From: Amorphophallus konjac
Lineage: Eukaryota > Streptophyta > Magnoliopsida > Alismatales > Araceae
Direction of reading: 5' to 3'
DNA: 64,000 nt
Assembly: GCA_022559845.1 (NCBI GenBank)
Contig: CM040120.1
Span: 310,532,740 to 310,596,739, forward strand
Notes under the pieces: model-generated
What the model was told of the DNA's origin: nothing
Seen by the model: the letters and a program-made list of their open reading frames with translations, nothing else
Databases searched by the model: none
Translations under genes and position numbers: made by a program
Part shown: piece after piece, positions 1-11,342 of the stretch
Layout of the letters: each line of letters opens with the position of its first letter
Position numbering within the stretch: the first letter of the stretch is position 1

Positions 1-2700
1 TCTTCGATTGTCAGCATAAGACTTTTACCTATCTTGTGCCATCTTCATTCTTTCTTGAATGGGCTTCATCTCCTCGGTAGAATCCCTTATATGGTCGGGG
101 CTTAGAAATTACTTTTCCCCTATTTCATTCTAGCATATTGGTGATCGACAGCTTTTTCCATATAAAGCTTAAAAAGGTGTCATTCGTATGCTAGCCTGAT
201 AGCTATTGTTATATGCAAACTGTACTAGAGGCAAGTGATCATGCCAACTACCTCCAAAGTCGATAGCACAAGCCCTGAGCATATCTTCTACTACCTGATT
301 TGTTCTTTCCGTTTGACCATCTGTTTGTGGATGAAAAGTTGTGCTGAATTTCAATCTAGTCCCTAGTGAATGTTGTAGACCCTTCCAGAATTGTGATGTG
401 AATCGAGGATCTCTATCGGATATAATAGTGACGGGGACACCATGTAGTTTGACAATCTCCTTTATGTATAATGCTGCTAGAATATCCACAGACCATCGAC
501 TCTTGATTGGTATAAAGTGTGCGGATTTAGTCAATCGGTCTATGATTATCCATATTCCATCGTGTCCACCTCTGGTCTAGGGTAAACTCATAATAAAGTC
601 CATTCCTATACTCTCTCATTTCCATTCGGGAATACTCAAGGGGTGTAATTTACCTTCGAGTCTAAAATGCTCTGCCTTTACTTGTTGGCAGGTGAGACAG
701 CGAGATACGAAATCAGCTATTTCTCTCTTCATATTGGGCCACCAGAAATTTCTTTTGAGATCTTGATACATCTTTATTCCTCCTAGATTAATTGTGTATT
801 TGGAATTATGCGCTTCATGTAGGATTAGTTTCTTCGTAGCCTCATGATCTGGTACACATATTCGTCCCTTAAATAACAATCTTCCGTCATTGGAAATAGA
901 AAAATCCGGCCTTTGTTCCATATTGGCTTTAATTTCCAATAATATAGGATCATCATTTTACAGCTTGACCAGATCTTCTATCAATGTAGGTTGAGCTTGG
1001 ATATTAGCTATGAAACAATCTTCTTCCTTTATGTCAATATCTAAGTTCAACTGAGTAAATTGAGGAACAAGGTTAGTTACACTTATCATAAGACTTGATA
1101 GCATACCTATTGGTTTTCTGCTGAGTGCATCCGCTACGGTATTAGCCTTGCCAGGATGATATTGAATAGCAAAATCAAAGTCTTTGAGATATTCTAACCA
1201 CCTCCTCTGCCTCATGTTAAGCTCCTTTTGAGAGAATAAATATTTCAGGCTTTTGTGGTCCGAGTAGACAGTGAACTTTTCTCCATAAAGATAATGACGC
1301 CAAATTTTCAAGGCGAAAATAACCGCTGCTAATTTTAGATCATGTACGGGATAGGTTTCCTCGTGACGTTTCAATTGTCTTGAAGAATAACAGATTACTT
1401 TTCCATTCTGCATGAGAACACATCCTAAGCCAATGCGAGACGCATCCGTATACACTTCGAATCCACCACCCTCCATTGGTAGTGATAAAATAGGGGCTGT
1501 CGTAAGATGATTCTTAAGAGTTTGAAAACACTTCTCACATTCCTCTGACCAGAGAAAATGATTTTATTTTCTTATAAGTCTAGTTAAAGGAACCACAATT
1601 GTTGAGAAGTCTTTAATGAATCTCCTATAATAACCAGCTAGACCTAGAAAGCTTCTTACTTCTAATACAGTCGTTGGCCGACTCCAATTCTTGACAGCTT
1701 CTACCTTAGAAGGATCCACCGCAATACCTTCTTTTGAAATAATGTGGCCTAGGAATGAGACTTCCTCGAGCCAAAATTCACACTTATTGAGTTTGGCATA
1801 AAGCTTGTGCTCTCTAAGTGTTTGTAAAGCTATTTTCAAATGTTGTTCATGTTCCTCTTTTGTCTTGGAATAGATTAAGATGTCATCAATGAAGACGACG
1901 ATGAACTGGTCCAGATATGACTGGAGGACGTTTCATAAGTTGCATGAATGATGTTGGGGCATTAGTTAACCCAAACGGCATCACTACGAATTCATAGTGG
2001 CCATAATGACTTCGAAAAGCCGATTTATAAATGTCCTCATCTTTAATTCTAAGCTGATGATAACCTGATCTAAGGTCAATCTTAGATAAATATTCTACTC
2101 CTGAAAGCTGATCGAAGAGCTCATCAATACGCGGCAACGGATACTTATTTTTAAATGTGAGTTGATTCAGTCGCCGGTAATCGATGCATAGCCTCAGAGA
2201 ACCATCCTTCTTCTTGACAAATAGAACCGGCGCACCCCAAGGGGATGTGCTAGGTCTGATGAAGCCCTTGTCTAGTAGTTCCTGCAACTACCTTTTCAAT
2301 TCCTTAAGCTCCGTGGGGGACATCCTGTAAGGGGCTATAGAAATAGGTGCTGCTCCTGGAATGAGTTCAATGGTGAAGTTCACTTCCCTCTCGGGTGGTA
2401 AACTGGGTAGTTCTGATGGAAACCCGTCTGGGAACTCATTTACAATAGGATGTCTGCTATGTTAATTTCCTTAGACTCGGTGATAATTACGGAAGCAAGA
2501 AAAGCTTCACATCCTTGCGAGATAAGTTTGTAAGCGTGAAGAGAAGATATGATAGTAGGATGCTTCTTGTACTTGATGTCAAGAAAAGAGAATTTCGGAA
2601 GACCGGGCTCTACCCAATTCTCACATGGGTGTGGAAATTTCTTCCTTAGTTTATAGGTAGGGGTCCTTAAACTTTGGACTTTTCCTCTGACATGATTCCT
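1..2700 (-). pseudogene. Element A: decayed Ty3/gypsy (Tekay-like) pol remnant
   Basis: Broken minus-strand pol of a chromovirus-type retrotransposon, continuing off the left edge. Reading from high to low coordinates there is a short protease-to-RT linker (about 2300-2700), reverse transcriptase (1886-2287 with LCIDYRRLN and MPFGLTNAP, then 1564-1839 with [10 protein letters not shown]), RNase H (958-1476, [14 protein letters not shown]), the zinc-binding part of integrase (616-939, [18 protein letters not shown]) and the integrase core (169-534, [13 protein letters not shown]). The pieces are in different frames and separated by stops and frameshifts, for example at 1840-1885, where the active-site FIDD region falls between frames. 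Gag and most of protease are missing: only about 400 bp separate the RT start from the primer-binding site, which suggests a large internal deletion. Family assignment is by close protein similarity to the intact element B in this window. Not functional. Confidence 0.93.
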
Positions 2701-2721
2701 TTTCTTAAGTCCTGAGACTTA

Positions 2722-2734
2722 GGTTCTGATACCA
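2722..2734 (-). other. Primer-binding site of element A
   Basis: On the minus strand this reads TGGTATCAGAACC, one base away from the usual plant initiator-methionine tRNA complement (TGGTATCAGAGCC). It begins 7 bp inside the LTR end at 2742, which fixes the orientation and identifies the adjoining LTR as the 5' LTR. Confidence 0.85.
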
Positions 2735-3085
2735 ACTTAACTGTGACGCCCCGAGCCTTTATTACAGCAGAAGACTAACTCGGGGAGTGCGAACAGTCGG
2801 CATGGTAAGCCTCTTATGAGCAAGAATGATCAGAGCGCAAGACAATCACACACATAAATGCAATTACACAATATTACTCAAACTCCAACTTTATTTCAAA
2901 ATAATCAAGTAGAACCACTAATTCAATTTTCATTATGCACTAGACTCAATAAATAGGAAAATTACATAGACTCAATCTAAACAATTTAGACTTCCGAAGT
3001 CTTCACTCTCATCTTGACAATACTTTCATTCGCTCTCGGACCCGCTACTTGTATAACCCGAATCCGAACTCGAATCACTTCCATC

Positions 3086-3133
3086 TCCTGAAAAGATTGG
3101 AAATAGGTAATGAGCACACTTGCCCAGTAGGTA
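3086..3133 (-). promoter_or_regulatory. Conserved LTR stem-loop and putative 3' splice site (element A)
   Basis: The minus strand reads CTACTGGGCA, AGTG, TGCTCA (pairing GGGCA with TGCTC, one G-T), then a pyrimidine-rich stretch ending TCTTTTCAG, with the putative intron end at 3088. The same block occurs at the equivalent place in LTRs B, C, E and G with different stem sequences. Confidence 0.6.
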
Positions 3134-3865
3134 TCTTCGCATCAACATGAAGGCACTATTAAAGTAATTAATAATTTAGCTCTAAATAATGAGGTAAAAA
3201 TCATGCGAATGCGATCAATCATGTGATTAAACCAAAGTAACAAGATGATCAAGTAAGTTAGAATGAGAGCAAGTATGAACTAGCAAGAATGTTATAAGAA
3301 CAAGATATTGGCATTTCATGAACAAGAATGTATCAAGAATGTACTAGCAAACCACATAATCATCACTCTAGTATCTTTTACTTATGAGCAAGTACTTCGT
3401 GAATTTCTGTGGAATATCAAGCAAGAAAGTCATGTACAAGAATGTCATGTCGTGCCGTGGATTTTCACTTATTTATAGAGAGTACTCCCAGCGCAATGCG
3501 ACGCCAGTAGCATCATACCCCATGCTTTATAAAATAGTATGTTTTCGACAATCAGCCGAGGAGACTAGCATAGAGCCCATGATCGCATCTTCAAGTATAA
3601 ATCAAGTTACTTCCATGCATGTTAACAATAAAATATGGCCAAGAATGTAATAAGTTCAATAAGCTCATGATAACAATAATTAAATGAATGAATGCTTCAA
3701 TAAGAATCATGAGAAATCAAGAATGACTTAAGTAAGGTTATGCTTATGGATATAAATCGGTAGCATAACGATACGTTCTTTATCTTCCATTCATTATATT
3801 AGATTTATTGATCAATATGATAAGTTCTAGATCATCAAGAGTCTATCTAGAACTTTGGAATATCA

Positions 3866-6649
3866 TATATAAAGCCCTACCTAGTTGTGATTAAGAAAAT
3901 ATTTCCAATTTGGAAGATACTTCCTAAATCGCTCCTAGGGGGTGTTTTATTGATGAGTTGGAAGGAGGAAAAAATTACACAATTCTGATGCTAGGAACTC
4001 CTAGCCTGTCTAATCTAGCAGCTCCCTTAGCCAATTGGGGAAGATCATGCTGCAAATTGAAAACTTTATTACACTTGGAGCTGCAGGCAAAATTGGCTAA
4101 ATGGTCAGCAACTTTATTTGCTTCCCTAAAAATGTGAGAGATGTTCAAAGAATGAGGGAAATAATTCCAGATGTCTCTTGCATAGGGTAAGATCTCCCAA
4201 GGGCAGGTTGTCTTCCTTTGGATAACTTGAACCAGCGTTAAAGAATCACTTTCAATTATTGCCGACTGGAATGGAATGGTGTGCAGATATTTGATGCCGT
4301 CCAAAAGGGCTCGGGCTTCAGCGACAATGCTACTGCAGTGAGAGTATGAGTGAGAAAAAGGCAGAATTGTATCTCCTTTGGAATCCCGGATGATGCCTCC
4401 TCCTCCAGAAACTCCTGAAGTCTTGCTGGCTCCATCAGTATTAAGCTTGATATTAGGCCAAGGGGGGGAGAACCATCTTAAAATTCCTGCCTGAGAACGA
4501 CCCTTGGCAGCAGCTTTTATTCCAAAGGCCGCCAAAATAGTCCTATTGCTTAGTTGATCTTCCCAAAGATTATTAAGAATCAGTTTGACTTGAGATAACA
4601 CCTTGTTGAAAATAGTGTGGGAGCTGATGGATTTGCCTTCAAAGATTGTAGCATTTCTAGCCAACCAAATTTCCCAAAGTCCATATGCAAGGACTGCTAA
4701 CTGAAAAAGACCATATTGAGATTTTGTTTTCAGATCATTTACTATTTTGATGATGAGAGATCTTGTTGAAACCCCCCCTATCTGGCATCCACGACTGTTA
4801 AAGGAAGTCCAGAGTGATGAGGCCCAATCACTTCTAATGAAAAGATGGTTTAGATTATCCTATGCAGGTGTTTTACAGCAGTGACATTTGGATGGGAGTA
4901 ATATACCAATGACTTTAATTCTGGAATCAATCGGCAAACTGTTGTTGTAGACTTTCCAGATGTGTATAGAGAGCTTGGTTGGTATCCATTTTGACCAAAT
5001 TCTGTGGTGAGCTAGGAGATCCGTAGGAGGGTCATGACTGCTTTACAAGTTGTAGGTGGAAGATATCTGAAAATCTCCTGATGCAGAGAGACTCCATACT
5101 TGCTTGTCCTTTTCTTGACTTAAATCAGTGCACCAGATAGCATCTCTAATTTTTTGGGGAAGCTTCCCGTTGATGATGCAAATGTCTTCTTGGGAAGGCT
5201 GGTTTATCATGTCCTTGACAGATGTCATCTTGTTTGAAATATTTGAAGTGGGTAAATAAGAAGCTAAGGTCCGGTCACCTATCCAAATATCTGTCCAGAA
5301 ATTAGTTGAGCTACCATCCCCTATTATCATTCTTCTGTGGGCCAAAAGAATACTCTTAGCTTGAGACCAGCTCCTTTTTGCATGGCCTTTCATTTCTTTA
5401 AAATCAACTTCAGATATATGTCTACCTCTGATGTATTTTGCCTTGAAGAAACCTGCCCAGATGGACTTTGAGTTCATTGCGTTCCATAACATTTTCACCT
5501 AAAAAGCCAAATCCATTTGCCTGAGAGATAGAATTCCCAGTCCACCATACTGAATTGGCTTGCAGATAGCCTTCCAGGACTTCCAGTGCCGCTTGTTACC
5601 TTCCTTTGAGGATCCCCAGAAAAAGTTTGCAAAAGATTGATCCAATAATTTATGGACTCCAGCATGCAAAGGGGATGAGGCCAGAGAATACATAGGAATG
5701 GAAGTGAGAATGTGTTTAATTAAAATAAGCCTTGCTCCCTGGGATAGATATCTCGCGTACCACCCATCAATGCGCTTCTGGATAGAGCAAATGATACCTG
5801 CAAAATGGACTTTCTTTGATCTGCCACACATCAGTGGATAACCAAAATATTTATGGGGAAATGATTGATTAGCAAAACTAGTGATGTCTTGGATCTTTTT
5901 GTTAATAGAGGGGTTGGCTTTTGGGTGAGTGAAGAAACAACTTTTACCAACATTTACTAGCTGCCCGAAAGCTCTTTCATATGTTTTCAGAATTCACATC
6001 AAATTCCTGACTGAAGTTGCTGTAGCCTTGTTGAAAACCAAAGTATCGTCAGCAAAAAGAAGATGAGAAATTTTTGGGCATCTCATAGGGACTGCAAACC
6101 AATCCACTTGACCCTCAAGTTGTGCTTGACGAATGGATCTACTTAGAGCTTCCTCTGCTATAATAAAGAGAGCAGGAGCCATTGGGTCACCCTGGCGTAC
6201 TCCCCTAGAAGAATTGAAAAAACCTGCAGAGTCACCGTTTAGGCCAACGGAAAACCAACAATTTCCAATCATGGCTTTCAAAAGATCCACAAACTGATCT
6301 CTGAAACCAAATTTATACAGAACAGCATAGAGGAAATTCCACTCCAATCGGTCATAGGCCTTGGCCATGTTCAATTTAAATATAACATTTCCTCCTCTGG
6401 TCTTCCTCCCAAGCTCATTTACCATTTCCTAAGCAAGAGCTATGTTTTCCACAATGGATCTCCCTTTCACAAAAGCAGTTTGTTCTAAGGAGATAATGTT
6501 GGGGAGGATGGGGACCAACCTGTTGCTAATAATTTTGGATATCACTTTGTATATGAAATTACAAAGACTTATAGGTCTGAACTCTGAAATATCAGTAGCA
6601 TTGTTCACTTTGGGGATGAGAGCTATTAGATCGTGTACAAAGACTTATA
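3866..6649 (-). mobile_element. 5'-truncated L1-type LINE inserted in LTR A
   Basis: Non-LTR retrotransposon remnant on the minus strand. The reverse transcriptase begins abruptly near 6628 (LIPKVNNATDISEFRPISLCN), with ORF1 and the endonuclease absent, as expected of 5' truncation. A 10-bp direct repeat, TGGAATATCA, occurs at 3856-3865 and 6650-6659 on either side and may be the target-site duplication. No clear poly(A) tail is visible at the low-coordinate end, so the 3' boundary is uncertain by up to about 100 bp. It lies within the putative intron of LTR A, between the dyad clusters and the shared stem-loop. Confidence 0.75.
3975..6628 (-). pseudogene. LINE ORF2 remnant: reverse transcriptase and RNase H
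   Basis: Degenerate ORF2. From 6628 downward: RT fingers and palm with PISLCNF, a TAG stop near 6429, then 5994-6425 containing FKLNMAKAYDRLEW, the GVRQGDP motif and the catalytic LLFADDTLVF. Next comes the thumb/connection region (5499-5831, RLILIKHILTSIPMY), a cysteine-poor segment (5043-5498, KSIWAGFFKAKYI), a broken zinc-ribbon-like stretch, and at 3975-4664 a plant-type RNase H (KLNTDGASK, IVAEARALLDG, ESDSLTLV, HIFREANKVADHLAN), which carries the usual D-E-D-D acidic residues. Frameshifts and stops separate the blocks. RNase H fused to the end of ORF2 is typical of plant L1-clade elements. Non-functional. Confidence 0.9.
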
Positions 6650-6696
6650 TGGAATATCAACCATTGGTCAATCCTTGGGTTAAAATACTCAAGTAG

Positions 6697-6855
6697 TGTG
6701 ACGGTCGTGTACTGGGCCGTTACATGATGTGACGTTCCAGTATTAGTCCGTTACATTAGTCTGAATCCAGAACCAAGAAATCGCACTCAGTGGAATGTGA
6801 CGGTCGTATATTGGGCCGTTACTTGTGCCTGACGGTCCAACATAGAGCCGTTACA
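6697..6855. repeat. Dyad array, LTR A cluster 1
   Basis: Three well-formed units of about 26-28 bp, of the form TGTGACGGTC, a 7-9-base loop, then GGCCGTTACA, with AT-rich spacers between them. The arms pair almost fully if G-U pairs are allowed. The cluster lies inside the putative LTR intron. Confidence 0.75.
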
Positions 6856-7381
6856 TTACTGATAACCAAAAATATCGATAGTGTAATCTAATCAATGGGC
6901 TTTAATGGTACAACCAACTCGGTGTCCTAGTGGGAATCTCAGGCTCGTGGAGAAATACGGAGGCCTTGAAATAAGATTTCCTAGTCCATTGGAAGGAATA
7001 TCCAATAGAGAGGCCCTCATGTCCAAGAATAATGTTCTTATAGTGCAGAGTGAACTAATGGACAACATACTAGAATATGTGCCATATACTTAAAGAAATG
7101 ACTCTATAGATAGGAAAGAATGTGTAACATTTATGAAACCAAGATAAAACTCTATCAATACACCTTTGGAAAATCATGATTTAGAATACAAAACTATAGA
7201 GTTTTAGCCCATGAAATTTACATAACTTAAAATAGCCTAAGATACATTAATCATGCAATTTGATTATGAATCAGTAACTAAACTTAAAGTCATGATAATA
7301 GGTCAAAACTTAGCTAACTAAGCTTATTTATAAGTAAACTCTAACTTGTTATTATTCTACCTTGGGCTGACAGAACACGTG

Positions 7382-7560
7382 TCTGACGGTCTAGGATAGG
7401 TGCGTTACAGTGTGTGATGGTTTATCGAGGGGCTGTTACAGTGGTGTAACGCTCCTGCTAGGGTGCGTCAGAGACAATAGAACAAATAAAAGCATAACAA
7501 GTTGTGATGGTCTATCGTAAGGCCGTTACATTCATGTGACGGTCTTACGTTGGTACGTCA
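7382..7560. repeat. Dyad array, LTR A cluster 2
   Basis: Five further units of the same dyad, for example TGATGGTC...GGCCGTTACA and TGACGGTC...GGTACGTCAG. Some units have the TGACG arm first and others TAACG first, so strand polarity is mixed. Inside the putative intron, downstream of the donor at 7851. Confidence 0.75.
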
Positions 7561-7848
7561 GAGAATCCGCTGGCAGTAAACTAAGTAAAGGTTTATGAAT
7601 ACATAACATGCCTAGAAATCAACATACTACCACTGTCCTAGTCATGAAAACGAAGTATAGGCCAACTATATGCATAGGTTTAGTGAATAGATAGGATAAT
7701 ATCTTTTAAATTTCCATTTAGGGCTAAGAAATGCATGAATGTATAGAACTATGAAATCATGAAATTCTTAGTCTATAATGCATGAAATCAAGCACAATCA
7801 GAGGGCTTTTATTCCTATCAAGTTATTTTTGCCAATCATGAGATAACC

Positions 7849-7856
7849 TACCTCTT
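7849..7856 (-). promoter_or_regulatory. Putative 5' splice site of the LTR A intron
   Basis: The minus strand reads AGAG|GTAGGTTATC with the first intron base at 7851. Near-identical donors occur in LTRs B, C and G. Two weaker alternatives lie upstream (GAG|GTAATT near 8040 and AAG|GTAAGG near 8240). Splicing is inferred, not shown. Confidence 0.45.
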
Positions 7857-8293
7857 TTAAGACCTTCAAACTTTGAATTTAATGCTAGGTGCTACCCTTA
7901 GACCCTTGTACTTCTTGTGATAAATCAACAACTTCAATCTGCTCTATTTCCTAAGCCTCTTGACCTAAGGATGTGAAATTTTGAGGGTAAGAAGATGAAA
8001 CTATTGGGAACAAAAAGTTCTAAAGGATTGAGTTCTAATTACCTCATTTAGGCATCCTAATGTCCTGATCTTCAGGGGACTTGCATTCAGATTCCTGGGT
8101 TGCTAAGGTTTAATCAACAAGTTTGGAAGCTTCTATCTCCTTGGTTGCTTGATCTCCTAGCACGAAATTTGGAGAACCATTAGTCTAAACTATACTAAAC
8201 AAAAGCTTCTAAAGAACTTACCCGAATTTATGACTCCTTACCTTGATTCTTCATGAGCCAAAAGTAAGGGTCGCTCAGTTCAGAACTGGGTCC

Positions 8294-8301
8294 TATTTAT
8301 A
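8294..8301 (-). promoter_or_regulatory. TATA box of LTR A
   Basis: The minus strand reads CTATAAATAGG, a canonical plant TATA box, about 550 bp inside the LTR start and about 450 bp upstream of the putative donor. Confidence 0.6.
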
Positions 8302-8473
8302 GGGTTTTGACTAGGGTTTGAAGATTAGATCGATTCTAGAGTCCTTAATTTGCCAGAACATAATCCCAAGAGTCCTTAGTAATGTTATAAGATTATTTAA
8401 GTCGATCTCTTATAGATAGGATTTCAAAGTTCCAATCTTTTTGCAATTTCCTCACCTTACGGTATCTACAGGA

Positions 8474-8533
8474 TGTAACGGTCGTGTCTAGGTGCGTTAC
8501 AGGGCTATGGCGGTCGCCCGATAGACCGTTACA
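8474..8533. repeat. Dyad units upstream of the LTR A TATA box
   Basis: Two units (TGTAACGGTC...GGTGCGTTACA and TGGCGGTC...GACCGTTACA). They lie on the U3 side of the TATA box, unlike the other two clusters. Confidence 0.7.
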
Positions 8534-8851
8534 TGTAACGTATATAGAGTTTCAATTTGATAAAACTCTTTTATTCGTTTATCCATATAAGTATCTTATA
8601 TTATTAGTATTTATCCTTAAAATACGTGAATAAGCCAATTACCCTTCTAGAATATGGACCAAACTTAATGGGCTTAGTCCATTAACCTTTTGGATAATAA
8701 TTAGATAGGCTTGGTTAACTAATTAGTCTAATTGAGCCTTATAATGACTTATTAATCCAATAATCCTTCATTAATTTATTTAGGCCAATATAATTTCCAG
8801 AAAACTATTTTATAATTCAAAAATTATATATATATTTTTTGGGGTACTACA

Positions 8852-9250
8852 CTGCAACTGGTTGTAGGCCAACATCACCTTGTCCTCCGCAGTACACCGC
8901 ATGGAACTGAACACCCGCTCCATCTCGTCGAGCCAACTCCGAGCCATATCAGGGTCTGGCTGACCGCCATAGTAAGGTAGATGGAACTGCATTAAATCCC
9001 TCATTGCTCGTCCTTGCCCACCCCTGGTCGACGATCCCTCACCAGCCTCTCCGCCGAACTGCTGCGACATAAGCTGGTATATGCCACGGAAGAAATCCTC
9101 GGCCCCCGGAAACCTCGTAGTATCCACTGCCTCAGTGGCCGCTGGTGGCACTCTACTCTGCTGCTCCTGCTCCTGCTGAACCTCCTGCTGAAACTCCTGA
9201 ACCTCGGCCGACTGCCCCTGCTGAGAGTGAGTGCTCCGCCTCGGCGCCAT
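8852..9250 (-). pseudogene. Element C gag, N-terminal fragment
   Basis: The first 133 residues of a Ty3/gypsy Gag, starting at MAPRRSTHSQ (ATG complement at 9248-9250). I chose this start because it heads the recognisable protein; the open frame runs further upstream but only through leader sequence. A Gln/Glu-rich N-terminal segment is followed by the start of the retrotransposon Gag fold (LPYYGGQPDPDMARSWLDEM, then FSSMRCTAEDKVMLAYNQL). The frame breaks exactly at 8852 where LTR A begins, so A's insertion destroyed it. Homologous positions in B and G read [20 protein letters not shown] and FAGSTDPDQAEHWLDEMGRI. The N-terminal extension differs from both, consistent with a separate family. 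Confidence 0.88.
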
Positions 9251-9400
9251 ACTCGCTCCTGAAGCAAAAGACACAAAACATGAAAACGGCAAGGTCAAGA
9301 GAAACACACGATGCCCGATGCCAGTGTCAACTGTACATCATCGTTGTGGACTAGTGGACCACTATAATTACTTATGATTCTCGTATAATCCCACAACCGC

Positions 9401-9412
9401 GCTTTGATACCA
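9401..9412 (-). other. Primer-binding site of element C
   Basis: The minus strand reads TGGTATCAAAGC, close to the initiator-methionine tRNA complement, two bases inside the LTR end at 9415. Confidence 0.8.
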
Positions 9413-9770
9413 GCTGTAATGACCCGAGAATCTGATTACCGGGAAGGCCAGATAACCCGAGACTCGTACCGCCACACACGAGCCCGAAGACTCGGAAGGG
9501 TTAGAAGGATGGTGTGGAGACTACACAAGTATCACAAATAATTATAGAAATTAAATGGTTTATATGGTTAAGCAGGAAATCAATTAACAATTTAATTAAT
9601 ACATGGTCCACAGGATATAATAAAATAAACAACAGTAGTCCACGACTAGTACAGAGACAAGAAAGAAAAGTACAGCTACACGGGGCATACCCCGGCTCTG
9701 ACCTCTGGCACTAACGCTGGGCACCCGAACCACACTAAGCCTCAGTCCCACTCCACTGAGGCCGCGCGTC

Positions 9771-9825
9771 ACCTGAAACATGGTGAAAACACGCAGGGAA
9801 TGAGTCTTAGAATAAGACTCAGTAG
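9771..9825 (-). promoter_or_regulatory. Conserved LTR stem-loop and putative 3' splice site (element C)
   Basis: The minus strand reads CTACTGAGTCTTA, TTC, TAAGACTCA (perfect 8-bp stem GAGTCTTA/TAAGACTC), then a spacer ending CATGTTTCAG|GTGA, with the putative intron end at 9773. This is the longest stem of the five families. Confidence 0.65.
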
Positions 9826-10371
9826 CGATCACTCAAACCCTACCTTGTGAAACGGGAAACCACTACGCTAGCTGTTAAGCGAGTACCTCAAAAGTAACAG
9901 CCCTGCAACTACAACACCGGTCTCGCGGCATGAAAACAGACGCACGTGGCACGGTGAAACAACTGGAGCTCAACGGTCAACCCGACCAAGACCCGAAGGT
10001 CAAAGTCACAAGACTTACAGTCTGTCACTCCCGACTCGACAGGAGTACCTCCCACTAGAAGCACAGTCGGTAGCGTCCCCTGATGTCTTACACCGCACCA
10101 CAGGTGAACTACCTGACGTGGTAGCACCTACCAGAGGCACAGACACCGCACAAGAAACCACAAAGCAAGTGACTAGTTGGGGTCACGCTCGTCAGCGTGG
10201 GTCCAACTGCCCCCAACGACGTGTGCACACACAGACCATGAGTCCTAGGTCTGGCCTCTAACTGGTTTTCCCCTTAGCCGGACTCTGGCTACAGATGTGG
10301 GGCCCAATGGAAACCAGTCTAAATACCATCCTCAGGGTAAGCCCATCCACCTACTCTGAGGTAGGACCAGC

Positions 10372-10376
10372 ATACG
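10372..10376. repeat. Left target-site duplication of the B array (ATACG)
   Basis: ATACG directly precedes the first LTR and recurs at 28902-28906 directly after the third LTR. This is a 5-bp duplication, as expected of gypsy integrase. Confidence 0.9.
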
Positions 10377-10490
10377 TGTAGCAACCCTAATAAATGAATA
10401 ATTGAAATGAATTAAAACATATATATTACAGAAGTAATATATATATAAAAGGAATAGGGTTAATTGGACGAAATAAAACAAATTAAAAAT

Positions 10491-10728
10491 AACGCCTCTT
10501 ATTAAGGCGTTAATTTATAAATAAACGCCTCTACCAATGGCGTGAATAAAGAAAGGACGCCCACACCTACGGTCGTCAGTTCTCACGCGACCAAATGAGT
10601 AAGTAAAAGAAACGCCTCTACCTTGGGCGTGTTTTAAAACAAGAAACGCCCTTTTTAAAGGCGCTTTTTAATAAACGCCCTTATGCAAGGCGTTAATTCA
10701 AGAATACACGCCCTGACCAAAGGCGTTA
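10491..10728. repeat. Dyad array, LTR B U3 cluster (copies at 18203-18440 and 25915-26152)
   Basis: Seven units of about 21 bp, each ACG(C/G)CC, 7-9 bases, GGCGT(T/G), for example AACGCCTCT...AAGGCGTT and AACGCCCTT...AAGGCGTT, separated by AT-rich spacers of 10-20 bp. All lie upstream of the TATA box. Confidence 0.85.
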
Positions 10729-10870
10729 ATTCCATTCGAGTTCCGTTCGACACGGGAGCTTATCCAGGGAAGGATTATGTTAATCCAGTAAGTATTTAAT
10801 AGGGCAAGGACTCTATATTGGAAGCATTGCTTCTACTAGAACACTAACCTTAACAGGACGTCCAAAATCC

Positions 10871-10880
10871 TATATATAAT
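10871..10880 (+). promoter_or_regulatory. TATA box of LTR B (copies at 18583 and 26295)
   Basis: TATATATAAT, about 500 bp into the LTR, followed about 70 bp later by a CTTCTTCTTCTT pyrimidine leader as found in many plant LTR promoters. The copy in LTR 1 or LTR 2 would drive full-length RNA. The copy in LTR 3 would read outward into element C. Confidence 0.55.
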
Positions 10881-11342
10881 CTTGATCGAACAAACCCTAA
10901 ACCTATTTGGACGATCGAACCGCACAGGTACGTGAAGAACATATCTTCTTCTTCTTCTTTTCCTTATGAACGAAATAGCAGTTCATATAAGTTTCTCTTT
11001 GCTTCGGTTACATGAAGAACTAATAGTTCTTCATCCTCTTTTCCTCTTACAGGTTGAGGACGCAGCAGCATAAGTGAAGAACAAGGTAACGTTCTTCTAA
11101 TCTCCTCTGTTCTGATAGGTGAAGAAATTAATAAATGTTTCTTCTTCTGTTCTCGTAGGAATTACAGGACCGTAGAACTAGAGCTCCTCTTCTCACAGTT
11201 CAAATCATCAAATTATCATAAGGTAGGTTTTCTCAAGTTACTGTAGCCCAAATGAAATTAATGCAAGATATATATATATATATAAGCATGTCATGCATAT
11301 GATTATTATAGTTTTCATGCGTTTTCTGAATTGTTTGAAAGA

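Larger units (their letters stand above)
2742..8851 (-). mobile_element. Element A 5' LTR (with nested LINE)
   Basis: The plus-strand boundaries are TGTGACGCCCC at 2742 and GGGGTACTACA at 8851, so on the minus strand the LTR begins TGTAGTACCCC and ends in GGGGCGTCACA, like the other gypsy LTRs here. Taking out the LINE and one candidate target repeat leaves about 3.3 kb. The LTR holds a TATA box, three clusters of dyad repeats, a putative intron and the shared stem-loop plus acceptor, each listed separately. Its right edge falls inside the gag of element C, so A inserted into C; the first five bases after the edge (CTGCA) would be one copy of the target duplication. The second LTR lies outside the window. 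Confidence 0.85.
9415..10376 (-). mobile_element. Element C 5' LTR, 3' portion
   Basis: Begins TGTAATGACCCGAG on the plus strand and runs to the insertion point of the B array at 10376; it resumes at 28902. Joined, the LTR is about 2.8 kb. This part holds the conserved stem-loop and acceptor. I see no coding content; the apparent ORFs here are chance frames. Confidence 0.85.

Noticed and set aside
8810..9307. Extended 165-codon ORF around the element C gag, with a hydrophobic N-terminus like a signal peptide
   Set aside because: The first codons are leader sequence upstream of the Gag ATG at 9250, and the last 13 belong to LTR A across the insertion junction.
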